The notes: a model not told the origin generated them from the letters alone. Positions 20,666 through 29,451 are shown, counted from the first letter of the stretch. The stretch: DNA of 64,000 nt from an uncultured Lachnospiraceae bacterium (GCA_949287925.1 CASEIR010000059.1:23745-87744), one strand, 5' to 3'. Numbers and translations are program-made.

Positions 20666-21952
20666 ATGGATAACCAATATACTTATTATAATATGGATCA
20701 GGATCCGAATAACCAGTTTTATCAGGGAGATGGATTTGGACCAAAACATTCGGAAGATCCGGATAAAAAGAAAAGAAAAGGAACGCCGAAGTGGATCAAA
20801 GCTGCTTCTCTTGCCCTGGTTTTTGGAGTGGTAGCAAGCGCGGCCTTCCAAGCGACAAATGTACTTGGAAACCGGCTGCTGGGAACGGGAAGCAGTAAAA
20901 CAGCAAAACAGACGACTACGGCGAACAGCACGGCGCTGACTACTTCTTCCGGAAGCACTGTATCTTCTGATGTTGCTGATATTGCAGAAAATGCTATGCC
21001 CTCTGTAGTTTCTATTACTAATATGAGTGTGGAGGAAGTACAGAATTTCTTTGGCGGAATACAGGAACAGCAGAGTGAAAGCGTTGGTTCTGGAATTATC
21101 ATCGGTCAGAATGATACCGAACTGCTGGTATTGACCAATAACCATGTGGTGGAGGGAAATGATACACTGACGGTAACGTTTATCGATGAGGAAAGTGTAG
21201 AAGCTAACGTTAAGGGAACGAATGCATCGAAGGATCTGGCGGTTGTTGCAGTTAATCTGGACAATATCAAAGATGATACTATGGATAAAATCGCGGTGGC
21301 GACTATGGGTGATTCCAATAACCTGAAAGTAGGAGAGCCGGCGATTGCTATAGGGAACGCGCTTGGATACGGACAGTCAGTAACGACAGGTATCATATCA
21401 GCAACGGAGCGTACGCTGGATAATTACGATGGAACGTTGATTCAGACAGATGCGGCGATCAATCCGGGAAATAGTGGAGGAGCCCTTCTGAATGCAAATG
21501 GAGAAGTGATTGGAATCAATACCGCTAAAGTTTCTGCAGACAGTGTTGAAGGTATGGGATATGCGATTCCGATTTCCGACGCGAGTGATATTATTACAGA
21601 TCTGATGAATCAGGAAACAAAGACTAAAGTTTCAAAAGAGGAACAGGGCTATATCGGAATCAGAAGCCAGGCAGATGTTACATCTGATCTTGCCGAAATG
21701 TACAATATGCCGACAGGTGTTTATGTATCTGAAGTAATCAGTGGAAGCGGAGCTGATAAAGCTGGAATCACAAAAGGATCTATTATAACTGCCATCAACG
21801 GAACGTCTGTGGATGGAATGGAAGCTCTTCAAGAACAGCTTCAGTATTACAAAATCGGGGAAACCGTAACATTGACCGTGCAGGTTCCGGGCAATAATGG
21901 AGAATATGAAGCCAGTGATATAGAAGTGACCTTGGGAGAAAGCGTAGGATAG
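20666..21952 (+). CDS. HtrA/DegP-type serine protease with PDZ domain
   Basis: A 428-residue membrane-anchored quality-control protease. A 40-residue acidic/polar cytoplasmic tail precedes one membrane helix at about 45-62, then a Ser/Thr-rich linker. The trypsin-like domain has the triad His160 (TNNHVVEG), Asp190 (SKDLAVV) and Ser270 (NPGNSGGAL). One C-terminal PDZ domain covers about 320-415. I start at ATG 20666, eight bases after AAAGGAGA; ATG 20648 lies before that site. It should act on misfolded proteins outside the membrane. Confidence 0.95.
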   Translation: MDNQYTYYNMDQDPNNQFYQGDGFGPKHSEDPDKKKRKGTPKWIKAASLALVFGVVASAAFQATNVLGNRLLGTGSSKTAKQTTTANSTALTTSSGSTVSSDVADIAENAMPSVVSITNMSVEEVQNFFGGIQEQQSESVGSGIIIGQNDTELLVLTNNHVVEGNDTLTVTFIDEESVEANVKGTNASKDLAVVAVNLDNIKDDTMDKIAVATMGDSNNLKVGEPAIAIGNALGYGQSVTTGIISATERTLDNYDGTLIQTDAAINPGNSGGALLNANGEVIGINTAKVSADSVEGMGYAIPISDASDIITDLMNQETKTKVSKEEQGYIGIRSQADVTSDLAEMYNMPTGVYVSEVISGSGADKAGITKGSIITAINGTSVDGMEALQEQLQYYKIGETVTLTVQVPGNNGEYEASDIEVTLGESVG

Positions 21953-22027
21953 AAGAAAGTTTTGATATTTGTCAGGGAATGTAGTATAATGTAACATATA
22001 TCATGATATGAGGAGGGGCACATTCCG

Positions 22028-22411
22028 ATGAAATGTCCAATATGCGGTCAGGAATTAAGGCCAAGTAAAAAAGATCCGAATTATTATCTTTGCTATGAAT
22101 GCAAGAAGAAGTTTAAAGTTCCGCGGAAAAAAGAGAAGACGCAGGAAGAGACGGAACAGAAGTATTCTAATATACCGCCAAAGCATGTCCGTAAGAAGAG
22201 AGAAGACGAGATGCGTAAAGCATACGATGAGATGCTTGCGGTAAGCGACGGCAAAAAAGGAAAGAAAAAGCAGGTAAAGCAAAAAGAAGAAATAGAAGAT
22301 GATTTCTTTGATGATCTGGAAGATGAGAAGATGTCAAAAGCACCTGTTATTATTCTTGCGATTGCTATAGTTGTGGTTGCCGCACTGATTGTATACATGC
22401 TGCTGAGATAG
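22028..22411 (+). CDS. Zinc-ribbon, tail-anchored membrane protein
   Basis: The 127-residue protein begins with a four-cysteine zinc ribbon (Cys3, Cys6, Cys22, Cys25). A long, very charged, mostly Lys/Glu segment follows at about 27-100. It ends with one hydrophobic helix at 106-126 and almost no residues after it, so it should be inserted by its tail with the ribbon in the cytoplasm. GAGGAGGGG precedes the ATG. The function is unknown. It follows the protease gene by 75 bp and has its own terminator. Confidence 0.75.
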   Translation: MKCPICGQELRPSKKDPNYYLCYECKKKFKVPRKKEKTQEETEQKYSNIPPKHVRKKREDEMRKAYDEMLAVSDGKKGKKKQVKQKEEIEDDFFDDLEDEKMSKAPVIILAIAIVVVAALIVYMLLR

Positions 22412-22418
22412 ACGGAAT

Positions 22419-22446
22419 AAAGGAGAGGAGTTTTCCTCTCCTTTTT
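22419..22446 (+). terminator. Intrinsic terminator
   Basis: AAAGGAGAGGA pairs exactly with TCCTCTCCTTT around a four-base loop, followed by T residues. Confidence 0.93.
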
Positions 22447-22544
22447 ACATGTCCGGAACAAATCAAGACTTGGACTGTCTGATTGTGTATATTTATGTAT
22501 GCCGGAAGGCATGCGGGAATATATGCCAAAGTAAACATAGTTAT

Positions 22545-22572
22545 GCACCAAACGCTATTCTTTTCATACAAT
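22545..22572 (+). promoter_or_regulatory. Possible sporulation (sigma-E or sigma-K) promoter of cotJ
   Basis: CATACAAT at 22565-22572 matches the sigma-E -10 element. A CAC at 22546-22548 sits at the distance used by sigma-K -35 elements. The -35 region does not settle which factor is used. The gap 22447-22638 holds nothing else convincing. Confidence 0.45.
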
Positions 22573-22638
22573 GTTATGAAAGAACGTATGCATCAGTCAT
22601 CCAGGATGTCTGTGTATTGTATGGAAGGAGCAAAAATC

Positions 22639-22920
22639 ATGCCTAATTACCGTTATCATTCGATGGATGTGTCATGCCGGAACGGGTGCAGGCGTCATCC
22701 GGCGCCAAATCCGGAACCTTGCCGGCTGCGGACGGACAGGGAAAATGAACGTGTGTCAGCAATAGCCGGTGTCGATCATCTGCCTATTGCAATGGCATAT
22801 GTTCCGTGGCAGGAATGGAGAAAAAGATACGGAGAGGAACAGGGATTTCAAAGAGGAACCATTTTTGAAGAACTGGATAAACCGTTTTGCGGGACAGGGG
22901 GGTGCTGTCATGGCCGATAG
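22639..22920 (+). CDS. cotJA: Spore coat-associated protein CotJA
   Basis: The 93-residue protein carries the CotJA core LPIAMAYVPWQEWRKRY followed by GTIFEELDKPFCG. The Cys-rich N-terminus (SCRNGCRRH) is variable in the family. CotJA is deposited in the inner layers of the spore coat together with CotJC. ATG 22639 follows GGAAGGAG; longer in-frame upstream starts lack a site. Its end overlaps cotJB by 11 bp. Expression should be in the mother cell. Confidence 0.93.
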   Translation: MPNYRYHSMDVSCRNGCRRHPAPNPEPCRLRTDRENERVSAIAGVDHLPIAMAYVPWQEWRKRYGEEQGFQRGTIFEELDKPFCGTGGCCHGR

Positions 22921-23179
22921 AAGACCTTGCCGCCGGGAGATGCTGGACCGGATTAACCGGATCAGCTTTGCTTTGGATGATACGAAGCTTTTTCTGGACA
23001 CTCATCCCTGCCATAAGGAGGCAATGGAGTATTTTGACACCTTAAAACAGGAACGCGTCCGGCTTCTGACAGAATATGCCAGATGTTATGGGCCGATAAC
23101 ACTGGATACCGCGGATTCGTGTGTAGAACAATGGAATTGGATACAGGAGCCGTGGCCATGGCAGGAAGGGGGATGTTAA
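22910..23179 (+). CDS. cotJB: Spore coat protein CotJB
   Basis: The 89-residue protein matches CotJB: a helical N-terminus (REMLDRINRISFALDDTKLF), then LDTHP, EAMEYF and the aromatic C-terminal WNWIQEPWPWQ. It overlaps cotJA and is 3 bp from cotJC, so the three genes are one transcription unit. The role of CotJB in coat assembly is not well defined. Confidence 0.93.
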   Translation: MADRRPCRREMLDRINRISFALDDTKLFLDTHPCHKEAMEYFDTLKQERVRLLTEYARCYGPITLDTADSCVEQWNWIQEPWPWQEGGC

Positions 23180-23182
23180 CGG

Positions 23183-23794
23183 ATGTGGAATTATGAGAAA
23201 CGATTACAGTATCCGGTCAGAATCACACAGACGAATCCGAAGATCGCACAGGTGATCATCAGTCAGTTTGGCGGCCCGGACGGAGAACTGGGAGCATCTA
23301 TGCGCTATTTGTCTCAGCGTTATACCATGCCCTATAAAGAAGTGACAGGAGCGTTGACAGACATTGGAACAGAAGAACTGGCACATCTGGAAATGATCTG
23401 TGCAATTGTGTATCAGCTGACAAAAAATCTGTCCCCGGAGGAGATCGAACGATCAGGATTTGATAAGTACTATGTGGATCACACACTGGCATTGTGGCCG
23501 CAGTCTGCAGGCGGTGTTCCTTGGACTGCCACAACATTTCAGTCGAAAGGAGATCCGGTGACAGACCTGCATGAAAATATGGCTGCGGAACAGAAAGCCA
23601 GGACCACATATGACAATATCCTGCGGCTGGTCAAAGATCCGGAAGTGTGTGATCCTATTCGTTTCCTGCGAGAACGGGAAATTGTGCATTATCAGAGATT
23701 CGGAGAAAGTCTGCGGATCGTGCAGGATCATCTGGACAGCAAGAATTTCTATGCAGTGAATCCGGAGTTTGATCTGCGGGGAAATTGTAAATAA
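23183..23794 (+). CDS. cotJC: Spore coat protein CotJC (manganese catalase family)
   Basis: CotJC has the ferritin-like four-helix fold of manganese catalases. The 203-residue protein shows metal-ligand candidates in the helices GTEELAHLEM, ENMAAEQKAR and REREIVHYQRF. In spores it may detoxify peroxide; in several clostridia the protein is spore-associated. GGAAGGGGG lies inside the end of cotJB. A terminator follows, ending the cotJ operon. Confidence 0.95.
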   Translation: MWNYEKRLQYPVRITQTNPKIAQVIISQFGGPDGELGASMRYLSQRYTMPYKEVTGALTDIGTEELAHLEMICAIVYQLTKNLSPEEIERSGFDKYYVDHTLALWPQSAGGVPWTATTFQSKGDPVTDLHENMAAEQKARTTYDNILRLVKDPEVCDPIRFLREREIVHYQRFGESLRIVQDHLDSKNFYAVNPEFDLRGNCK

Positions 23795-23801
23795 CAGACA
23801 G

Positions 23802-23840
23802 AAAACCGGGGGTTAAAGAAGACTTTGGCCTCCGGTTTTT
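23802..23840 (+). terminator. Intrinsic terminator after cotJC
   Basis: AAAACCGG and CCGGTTTT form the stem, with an inner GG/CC, followed by T residues. Confidence 0.85.
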
Positions 23841-23855
23841 GGTAGAATTGCCGCA

Positions 23856-23884
23856 TTGACCTTTTGAAGCAGGAATGTTATACT
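23856..23884 (+). promoter_or_regulatory. pflB promoter (transcribes the riboswitch)
   Basis: TTGACC (23856-23861), 17 bases, TATACT (23879-23884). It is the best sigma-A promoter in the window. The predicted transcript starts about ten bases before the aptamer. Confidence 0.8.
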
Positions 23885-23900
23885 TCACATACAAGTTACA

Positions 23901-24001
23901 GAAGGCTCCGTTACTGACGGATCAGTGGGGTACCACAGGGGAACGGAAGCCGGTGATTCGCCGACCGTCTGGGCAGCATCTTTTCAGATGCTGTTTTTTT
24001 G
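23901..24001 (+). promoter_or_regulatory. ZTP (pfl motif) riboswitch with terminator
   Basis: The stretch has the pfl-motif layout. TCCGTT and AACGGA close the first stem; a second hairpin follows; then the conserved 3' segment CCGTCTGGGCA (consensus CCGCCUGGGCA). The terminator stem CAGCATCT (23974-23981)/AGATGCTG (23986-23993) with seven T starts within that segment, so ligand binding and termination should exclude each other. ZTP/ZMP signals shortage of 10-formyl-tetrahydrofolate; formate made by PFL feeds that pool. Identification is from recalled consensus and gene context. Confidence 0.88.
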
Positions 24002-24057
24002 TTTACAGAAACAACATCTGAAAAAATGCGGATAAAAACGCATAGGAGGAATGTGTA

Positions 24058-26289
24058 ATGTTCAAACAGTGGGAAGGTTTTAAAGAAGGAAAATGGCAGG
24101 ACAGTATAGATGTGAGAGGATTTATTCAAGAAAATTATACGCCATATACCGGCGACGGCTCCTTTTTAAAACCGGCAACGGAGCGGACCAGGATTTTGCT
24201 GCATAAGCTGGAGAATCTCCTGGCTCTGGAACAGGAATTTGGAGGGGTGCTGGATATTGATACGCAGACAGTTACTTCACTGTTAAATTACAAACCAGGA
24301 TATCTGGACCGGGAGCGAGAGATTATTGTGGGACTGCAGACGGACCGTCCGTTGAAAAGGGGGGTCAATCCTTTCGGAGGTCTTCGTATGACACGGGATG
24401 CCTGTAAAGCATATGGATATGAGCTGTCCCGTAAAGTTGAAGATGAATTCCAGTACAGGACTACTCATAATGACGGGGTATTCCGGGTATATAATAAGGA
24501 AACAAGGGCGGCCCGGCACTGCGGGCTGATCACGGGTCTGCCGGACGCGTACGGAAGAGGAAGGATTATTGGCGATTACCGGAGGGTTGCGCTTTACGGA
24601 GTGGACCGCCTTCTGGAGGAAAAACAAAAGGATAAGGACCGGATTGGAACAGAGGCTATGGATGTTGACCATATCCGGCAGCTGGAGGAGTTGTACCAGC
24701 AGATGAATTTTCTGGGGAAATTAAAAGAGATGGCGTCTATGTACGGGTATGATATCAGCAGCCCGGCTTCAGATGCAAAGGAAGCTGTCCAATGGCTGTA
24801 TTTTGCTTATCTTGGAGCAATTAAGGAGCAGAACGGAGCCGCCATGAGTCTGGGAAGGACGTCCACGTTCCTGGATATCTATTTTGAACGTGATCTGAAA
24901 TCGGGGAAACTTACAGAAGAACAGGCTCAGGAGATCATGGATGATTTTGTGATGAAGCTAAGGATGGCCCGGCATCTGCGCACGCCAGAGTATAATGAAT
25001 TGTTTGCGGGAGATCCTATGTGGATTACGGAATCTGTGGGAGGCATGGGAGAAGATGGACGTACGCTGGTGACGAAGAACAGCTTCCGGATTCTTCATAC
25101 ATTATATAATCTGAAGCCGTCCGCAGAACCGAATCTGACAGTTCTGTGGTCAAAGAGACTTCCGGAAGCATTCAAGAAATATTGCGCTCAGGTTTCTTGT
25201 GATACGGATGCGATCCAGTATGAGAACGATGATCTGATGCGGCCGGAATTTGGGGATGATTATGGAATTGCCTGTTGCGTCTCTGCTATGAAAATCGGAA
25301 AACAGATGCAGTTTTTCGGCGCCAGGGCAAATCTGGCAAAACTTCTGCTGATGGCATTGAACGGTGGGAAAGACGAGAGGCTGAATATGCAGGTGGGGCC
25401 GGAAAAGGAAGTTTATAAAGGAGAGTATCTGGAATATGACCGTGTAACAGAACTTCTGGATTTCTATCGTTCCTGGCTTGTCCGTATGTATGCCAATACG
25501 ATGAATGTGATTCATTATATGCATGATAAATATGCTTATGAGAAGACGCAGATGGCGCTCCACGATACAGACGTGCATCGTTTCATGGCGTTTGGTATTG
25601 CGGGACTGAGTGTTCTGACCGATTCTTTGTCTGCGATCCGCTATGCAAAGGTCCGGTGCGTTCGAGATGAAGAGACCGGGTTAATCACAGATTATGAGGT
25701 GGAAGGCGAGTATCCGGCGTATGGAAATGATGATGACCGGGCAGACGGTATTGCGCAGGAGCAGGTAAAGCTTTTTTATGAAGAGCTGAAGAAGCAGAAG
25801 CTTTACCGGAATGCAGAGCCTACACTCTCGATCCTGACGATTACGTCGAATGTAGTGTACGGGAAAAAGACTGGCGCAACACCGGATGGAAGAAAGGCCG
25901 GAGAACCATTTGCACCGGGTGCGAATCCAATGCATGGCAGAGACCGGAACGGAGCGCTTGCTTCTTTGAATTCTGTGGCTAAGCTTTCTTATAAATATTG
26001 TAAAGACGGAATTTCCAACACGTTTTCGATTATTCCGGAAGCGGTCGGGAAAACCAGGGAAGAGCGTCTGGCGAATCTAACGGCAGTTCTGGATGGGTAT
26101 TTTGAGAAAATGGCGCATCATCTGAACGTAAATGTGCTCAACAGAGAGATTCTGGTCGATGCATATCATCATCCAGAAAAATATCCGAATCTGACAATCC
26201 GGGTGTCCGGATATGCGGTGAATTTCCATAAACTGACGAAAGAGCAGCAAAAGGAAGTAATCTCCAGAACATTTCATGAAAGAATGTAA
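24058..26289 (+). CDS. pflB: Formate C-acetyltransferase (pyruvate formate-lyase)
   Basis: PFL splits pyruvate with CoA into acetyl-CoA and formate by glycyl-radical chemistry. The 743-residue protein has the catalytic pair Cys406-Cys407 (GIACCVSAM) and the radical Gly718 in RVSGYAVNF. The pyruvate-site region is intact. AGGAGG precedes the ATG. The radical-SAM activase gene pflA, which must make the radical, is not next to it and is absent from the window. Control is by the ZTP riboswitch upstream. Confidence 0.97.
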   Translation: MFKQWEGFKEGKWQDSIDVRGFIQENYTPYTGDGSFLKPATERTRILLHKLENLLALEQEFGGVLDIDTQTVTSLLNYKPGYLDREREIIVGLQTDRPLKRGVNPFGGLRMTRDACKAYGYELSRKVEDEFQYRTTHNDGVFRVYNKETRAARHCGLITGLPDAYGRGRIIGDYRRVALYGVDRLLEEKQKDKDRIGTEAMDVDHIRQLEELYQQMNFLGKLKEMASMYGYDISSPASDAKEAVQWLYFAYLGAIKEQNGAAMSLGRTSTFLDIYFERDLKSGKLTEEQAQEIMDDFVMKLRMARHLRTPEYNELFAGDPMWITESVGGMGEDGRTLVTKNSFRILHTLYNLKPSAEPNLTVLWSKRLPEAFKKYCAQVSCDTDAIQYENDDLMRPEFGDDYGIACCVSAMKIGKQMQFFGARANLAKLLLMALNGGKDERLNMQVGPEKEVYKGEYLEYDRVTELLDFYRSWLVRMYANTMNVIHYMHDKYAYEKTQMALHDTDVHRFMAFGIAGLSVLTDSLSAIRYAKVRCVRDEETGLITDYEVEGEYPAYGNDDDRADGIAQEQVKLFYEELKKQKLYRNAEPTLSILTITSNVVYGKKTGATPDGRKAGEPFAPGANPMHGRDRNGALASLNSVAKLSYKYCKDGISNTFSIIPEAVGKTREERLANLTAVLDGYFEKMAHHLNVNVLNREILVDAYHHPEKYPNLTIRVSGYAVNFHKLTKEQQKEVISRTFHERM

Positions 26290-26310
26290 ATTCGAAATAT
26301 GATTTCACAG

Positions 26311-26340
26311 TTGCTTTTTACTTTTGTATCTGATTATAAT
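26311..26340 (+). promoter_or_regulatory. Promoter of the FtsW/RodA-like gene
   Basis: TTGCTT and a perfect TATAAT are 18 bases apart, ending 24 bases before the start codon. Confidence 0.6.
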
Positions 26341-26363
26341 AGAAGCGATTGGAGTGTAGATAT

Positions 26364-27521
26364 ATGAGTAAGAGTAAAGGTGAAAGAAGAAAAAGTTCAC
26401 GTAAGCTGATATTTTTTGATTACAGCCTGTTGGCGGAGCTACTTTTTCTGGTTTGTTTCGGATTGGTCATGCTGTATAGCAGCAGTGCGTACAGCGCGCT
26501 GGTTACCTATGGGGACAGTATGTATTATTTTAAAAGACAATTGCTGTTCTGTGTACTTGGGCTGATCTGGATGTTTATTGTGTCTAGAATCGATTATCAT
26601 CTATATATGAAATGGTCAAAGGCGTTGTATTTTGTGTCGATTGCAGCCATGTTTTTGGTAAAGACACCGCTTGGGAAAGAAGTAAATGGGGCAAGACGCT
26701 GGATACGTCTCCCTGGGGGGCAACAGCTGCAGCCGGCAGAGATTGCAAAGATCGCGATTATTCTTTTTATTCCGGCGCTGATCTGCCAGTTGGGAAAAGA
26801 GGTTAAAACACTGCGTGGAATTTTGATTATACTTGCATGGGGCGGAACGGCTGCGGCCTGTGTTCTCCTGCTGACGGAGAACCTGAGTACGGCGGTGATT
26901 GTTGCGGGAATTACCTGTGTGATGATTTTTGTGGTGCATCCGGCGACAAAACCGTTTCTGGTGCTGGCTGGCAGCGGCCTTGCAGCATTTATTGTGATGG
27001 TTCAGGTTTTGAATTCGTTTTTGTCTACCAGTGATAATTTCCGGATCCGCCGTCTTCTGGTTTGGCTGAATCCGGAAAATTATGCTTCGGAGGGAGGATA
27101 CCAGACACTCCAGGCGCTTTACGCTGTCGGATCCGGCGGTTTCTTCGGAAAAGGGCTTGGAAACAGTACGCAGAAGATGCTGATACCGGAAGTGCAAAAT
27201 GATATGATTTTGTCTGTAATCTGTGAGGAACTGGGAGTGTTTGGCGCTATTGTCGTGCTTGTGCTTTTTGGAATGCTGTTGTACCGTTTGGTATTCATTG
27301 CACAGAATGCGCCGGATGTGTACTGCTCCCTGGTTGTGACTGGTATTTTTACGCATATTGCGCTTCAGGTGTTACTGAATGTAATGGTGGTGCTGAATGT
27401 AATTCCTAATACAGGTATTACACTTCCGTTTATCAGTTACGGAGGTACTGCTACGATTTTTTTGATGACAGAGATGGGGATTGCGCTGGGAATATCAGCG
27501 AAGATCAAATTCAATGAATAA
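26364..27521 (+). CDS. SEDS-family glycosyltransferase (FtsW/RodA/SpoVE)
   Basis: SEDS proteins polymerise lipid II into glycan strands with a partner class B PBP. The 385-residue protein has about ten membrane helices. Family marks include FGLVMLYSSSAYSA near residue 33, ARRWIRLPGGQQLQPAEIAK, and NVIPNTGITLPFISYGGTA near the end. The predicted catalytic Asp region around VQNDMILSVICEELG is present. It has no PBP next to it, unlike the ftsW at 37061, so it may be RodA or SpoVE. ATG 26364 is preceded by GGAG. Confidence 0.93.
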   Translation: MSKSKGERRKSSRKLIFFDYSLLAELLFLVCFGLVMLYSSSAYSALVTYGDSMYYFKRQLLFCVLGLIWMFIVSRIDYHLYMKWSKALYFVSIAAMFLVKTPLGKEVNGARRWIRLPGGQQLQPAEIAKIAIILFIPALICQLGKEVKTLRGILIILAWGGTAAACVLLLTENLSTAVIVAGITCVMIFVVHPATKPFLVLAGSGLAAFIVMVQVLNSFLSTSDNFRIRRLLVWLNPENYASEGGYQTLQALYAVGSGGFFGKGLGNSTQKMLIPEVQNDMILSVICEELGVFGAIVVLVLFGMLLYRLVFIAQNAPDVYCSLVVTGIFTHIALQVLLNVMVVLNVIPNTGITLPFISYGGTATIFLMTEMGIALGISAKIKFNE

Positions 27522-27526
27522 AATGC

Positions 27527-27555
27527 TTTTCATCCTGATATAAATATGCTATGAT
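27527..27555 (+). promoter_or_regulatory. Promoter of the degV-family gene
   Basis: TTTTCA and TATGAT are 17 bases apart. A GTAGT/ACTAC hairpin and a GC-rich ACGCC/GGCGT hairpin lie in the leader, just before the ribosome binding site. Confidence 0.45.
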
Positions 27556-27626
27556 TATCAAGTAGTATTAAAAACTACATATTATAGAAGTGAAAAACGC
27601 CGGCGGCGTGGCTCGGGAGGATGAAT

Positions 27627-28466
27627 ATGAGTTATAGAATTATTGTGGACAGCTGTGGGGAATTGACAGAAGAGATGAAAGCATCTGGTCATTATGAGAC
27701 GGCATCGCTCCAGATCAGCGTATCTGGACATCATATTGTTGACGATGAGACTTTTAATCAGGCTGAGTTCCTGAGACTGGTGGCTGAGTCTCCGGAATGT
27801 CCGAAATCATCCTGCCCGTCACCGGAACGGTATATGGAAGGATATCATTGCGAGGAGGAGCGGGTCTATGCAGTCACACTTTCCGCAGAGCTGAGCGGAT
27901 CCTATAACAGCGCCGTGCTTGGCAGGGAGTTATATCTGGAAGAATACGGAGAAAAAGATATCTATGTATTTAATTCAAGATCCGCGTCCGTGAGCGAAAC
28001 GCTGATCGCGCTGAAAATCGAAGAATGTGAGAAGCAGGGAATGGGATTTTGTGAAGTAATCGAGTGCGTGGAGGAATATATCAGCAGGCAGAACACATAT
28101 TTTGTGCTGGAGACATTGGATATTCTCAGGAAGAACGGGAGATTGACCGGCTTGAAAGCAGTTATGGCTACGGCGCTGAATATTAAGCCTGTCATGGGCG
28201 CCACCCCGGAGGGCACAATCTGCCAGCTGGGACAGACACGCGGTATTAAGAAAGCATTGGTAAAGCTGGTGGATGAGGTTGTAAAGAATCTGAAGGATTC
28301 CGATAAAAAGATCCTTGGCATTTCGCACTGCAACTGCAGGCAGCGGGCGGAATATGTGAGGGATATGCTGAAAAAAAAAGCTCAATTTCGGGATGTGGTA
28401 ATTCTGGATACGGCAGGAATCAGCAGTATGTATGCGGCCGACGGAGGCGTGATAGTGGTTGTATAA
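27627..28466 (+). CDS. DegV-family fatty acid-binding protein
   Basis: DegV proteins bind a fatty acid; in Firmicutes the FakB members present it to the kinase FakA. The 279-residue protein begins YRIIVDSCGEL, close to the usual IVTDS motif but without its Thr. It has the CPKSSCPSPERY segment (family: TSQPS-like) and LSAELSGSYNSA, which lines the lipid head-group site. The C-terminal domain includes ILDTAGISSMYAADGGV. ATG 27627 is better spaced from GGGAGG than the ATG at 27621. fakA is not in the window. Confidence 0.9.
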   Translation: MSYRIIVDSCGELTEEMKASGHYETASLQISVSGHHIVDDETFNQAEFLRLVAESPECPKSSCPSPERYMEGYHCEEERVYAVTLSAELSGSYNSAVLGRELYLEEYGEKDIYVFNSRSASVSETLIALKIEECEKQGMGFCEVIECVEEYISRQNTYFVLETLDILRKNGRLTGLKAVMATALNIKPVMGATPEGTICQLGQTRGIKKALVKLVDEVVKNLKDSDKKILGISHCNCRQRAEYVRDMLKKKAQFRDVVILDTAGISSMYAADGGVIVVV

Positions 28467-28523
28467 TTTCGAAAAATGTGCTAAAATGTGAAACGGATGT
28501 TTGAATAGAAGGAGTTAAGGCAC

Positions 28524-28778
28524 ATGAGTCAGGAAAAGGTTGATAAGTATAAACAGGAAAAAGCAAACCGTAAAAAGAATATGAAAAAGCAGAAACTGCA
28601 GAATGCGCTGCGAAAAGTTGTTGTATGTATCGCGGGCATTGCAGTGGTTGGCTGGATCGGATACTCTGCGTATCATACCTTTGAATCGAGCCGCCCCAAG
28701 GAAGAGGTTCAGGTTGATTATACCGCTGTAAATGAACTGTCCCAGGCGATAGCTGGAGCTGCAGAAACAACAGAATAG
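28524..28778 (+). CDS. Small single-pass membrane protein of unknown function
   Basis: The 84-residue protein has a very basic first third (KYKQEKANRKKNMKKQK), a membrane helix at about 32-50 and an acidic outside tail. AAGGAGTTAAGG precedes the ATG. It sits between degV and the mraZ cluster and is closed by its own terminator. The charge pattern puts the N-terminus in the cytoplasm. No family is recognised. Confidence 0.7.
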   Translation: MSQEKVDKYKQEKANRKKNMKKQKLQNALRKVVVCIAGIAVVGWIGYSAYHTFESSRPKEEVQVDYTAVNELSQAIAGAAETTE

Positions 28779-28802
28779 AAAATAGTCCATTGATTTGGAA
28801 GA

Positions 28803-28832
28803 AAGAAGTCTGGTATTCAGGCTTCTTTTTTT
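28803..28832 (+). terminator. Intrinsic terminator before the mra region
   Basis: AAGAAGTCTG pairs with CAGGCTTCTT (one G-U pair) around GTATT, followed by T residues. Confidence 0.88.
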
Positions 28833-28838
28833 ATGCAT

Positions 28839-28880
28839 AATTGGGGACGGGGAATTTTCGAAAATTCCCCGTCCCCAATT
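28839..28880. repeat. 42-bp perfect palindrome, copy 2
   Basis: The left arm runs 28839-28859 (core GGGGACGGGGAATTTTC). It is followed without a loop by its exact reverse complement. It shares the core with 14801-14840. It lies between a terminator and the mraZ promoter. Confidence 0.85.
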
Positions 28881-28891
28881 GAAAAAAAGGC

Positions 28892-28920
28892 TTGAAATCA
28901 TATTGTTTTTGGTTTACAAT
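28892..28920 (+). promoter_or_regulatory. mraZ / division cluster promoter
   Basis: TTGAAA (28892-28897), 17 bases, TACAAT (28915-28920). MraZ boxes start six bases downstream. Confidence 0.75.
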
Positions 28921-28926
28921 GGGTTC

Positions 28927-28973
28927 AAGTGGTAGAAAGTGGTGAAAAGTGGAGCAAAGTGGTAAAAAAGTGG
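28927..28973 (+). promoter_or_regulatory. MraZ box array, five AAGTGG repeats
   Basis: AAGTGG occurs at 28927, 28937, 28947, 28957 and 28968, with starts 10, 10, 10 and 11 bases apart. Direct repeats of AAAGTGG-N3 before mraZ are the known binding site of MraZ, which represses its own operon in the species studied. Confidence 0.88.
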
Positions 28974-28999
28974 AAGCCGCTTGGAAGAAGGTGAGTTCT

Positions 29000-29440
29000 A
29001 TGTTGAAAGGGGAGTACAGTCATAATATTGACGCCAAGGGCAGATTAATTATTCCAGCAAAGTTTCGTGACGATTTAGGGGAGCATTTCGTCATTACGAA
29101 AGGAATGGAAAATTGCCTGTATGTATACCCGGAAGACGAATGGACAACCTTTGAAGCGAAGCTGAATGCATTACCGACCACCACAGACAAGAAAGCCCGC
29201 GCGCTTGCTTATTTTTTTCAAGGCAGTGCGACGGACGGAGACCTTGACAAACAAGGCAGAACATTGATCCCGGCAAATCTTAGAGAATTTGCACAGCTGG
29301 ATAAAGAAGTTGTGTTTATCGGTATGGGGAAGCGTGCCGAGATCTGGGATAAAGCCAGATGGGATGCAAAGAATACTGAAGTGGAGGAGAACATTGAAGA
29401 CATTGCGTCAGATATGGAGGCCAGCGGATTCAGTATCTAG
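29000..29440 (+). CDS. mraZ: Transcriptional regulator MraZ
   Basis: MraZ is a ring-forming regulator of the division and cell wall cluster. The 146-residue protein carries two SpoVT/AbrB-like swapped-hairpin repeats: one around [15 protein letters not shown] and one around [17 protein letters not shown]. The start at ATG 29000 gives the usual N-terminus MLKGEYSH. An in-frame GTG at 28949 would add 17 residues but falls inside the MraZ boxes and should be rejected. It is the first gene of the cluster. Confidence 0.97.
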   Translation: MLKGEYSHNIDAKGRLIIPAKFRDDLGEHFVITKGMENCLYVYPEDEWTTFEAKLNALPTTTDKKARALAYFFQGSATDGDLDKQGRTLIPANLREFAQLDKEVVFIGMGKRAEIWDKARWDAKNTEVEENIEDIASDMEASGFSI

Positions 29441-29451
29441 AGGGAGAAGGT

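Noticed and set aside
22449-22646. Open frame of 65 codons before cotJA
   Set aside because: It starts in the T tail of a terminator, has no ribosome binding site and overlaps the likely cotJ promoter.
28949-28999. GTG start that would lengthen MraZ by 17 residues
   Set aside because: The codons are the MraZ box repeats themselves. The family starts at MLKGEYSH, and a suitable site lies before ATG 29000.
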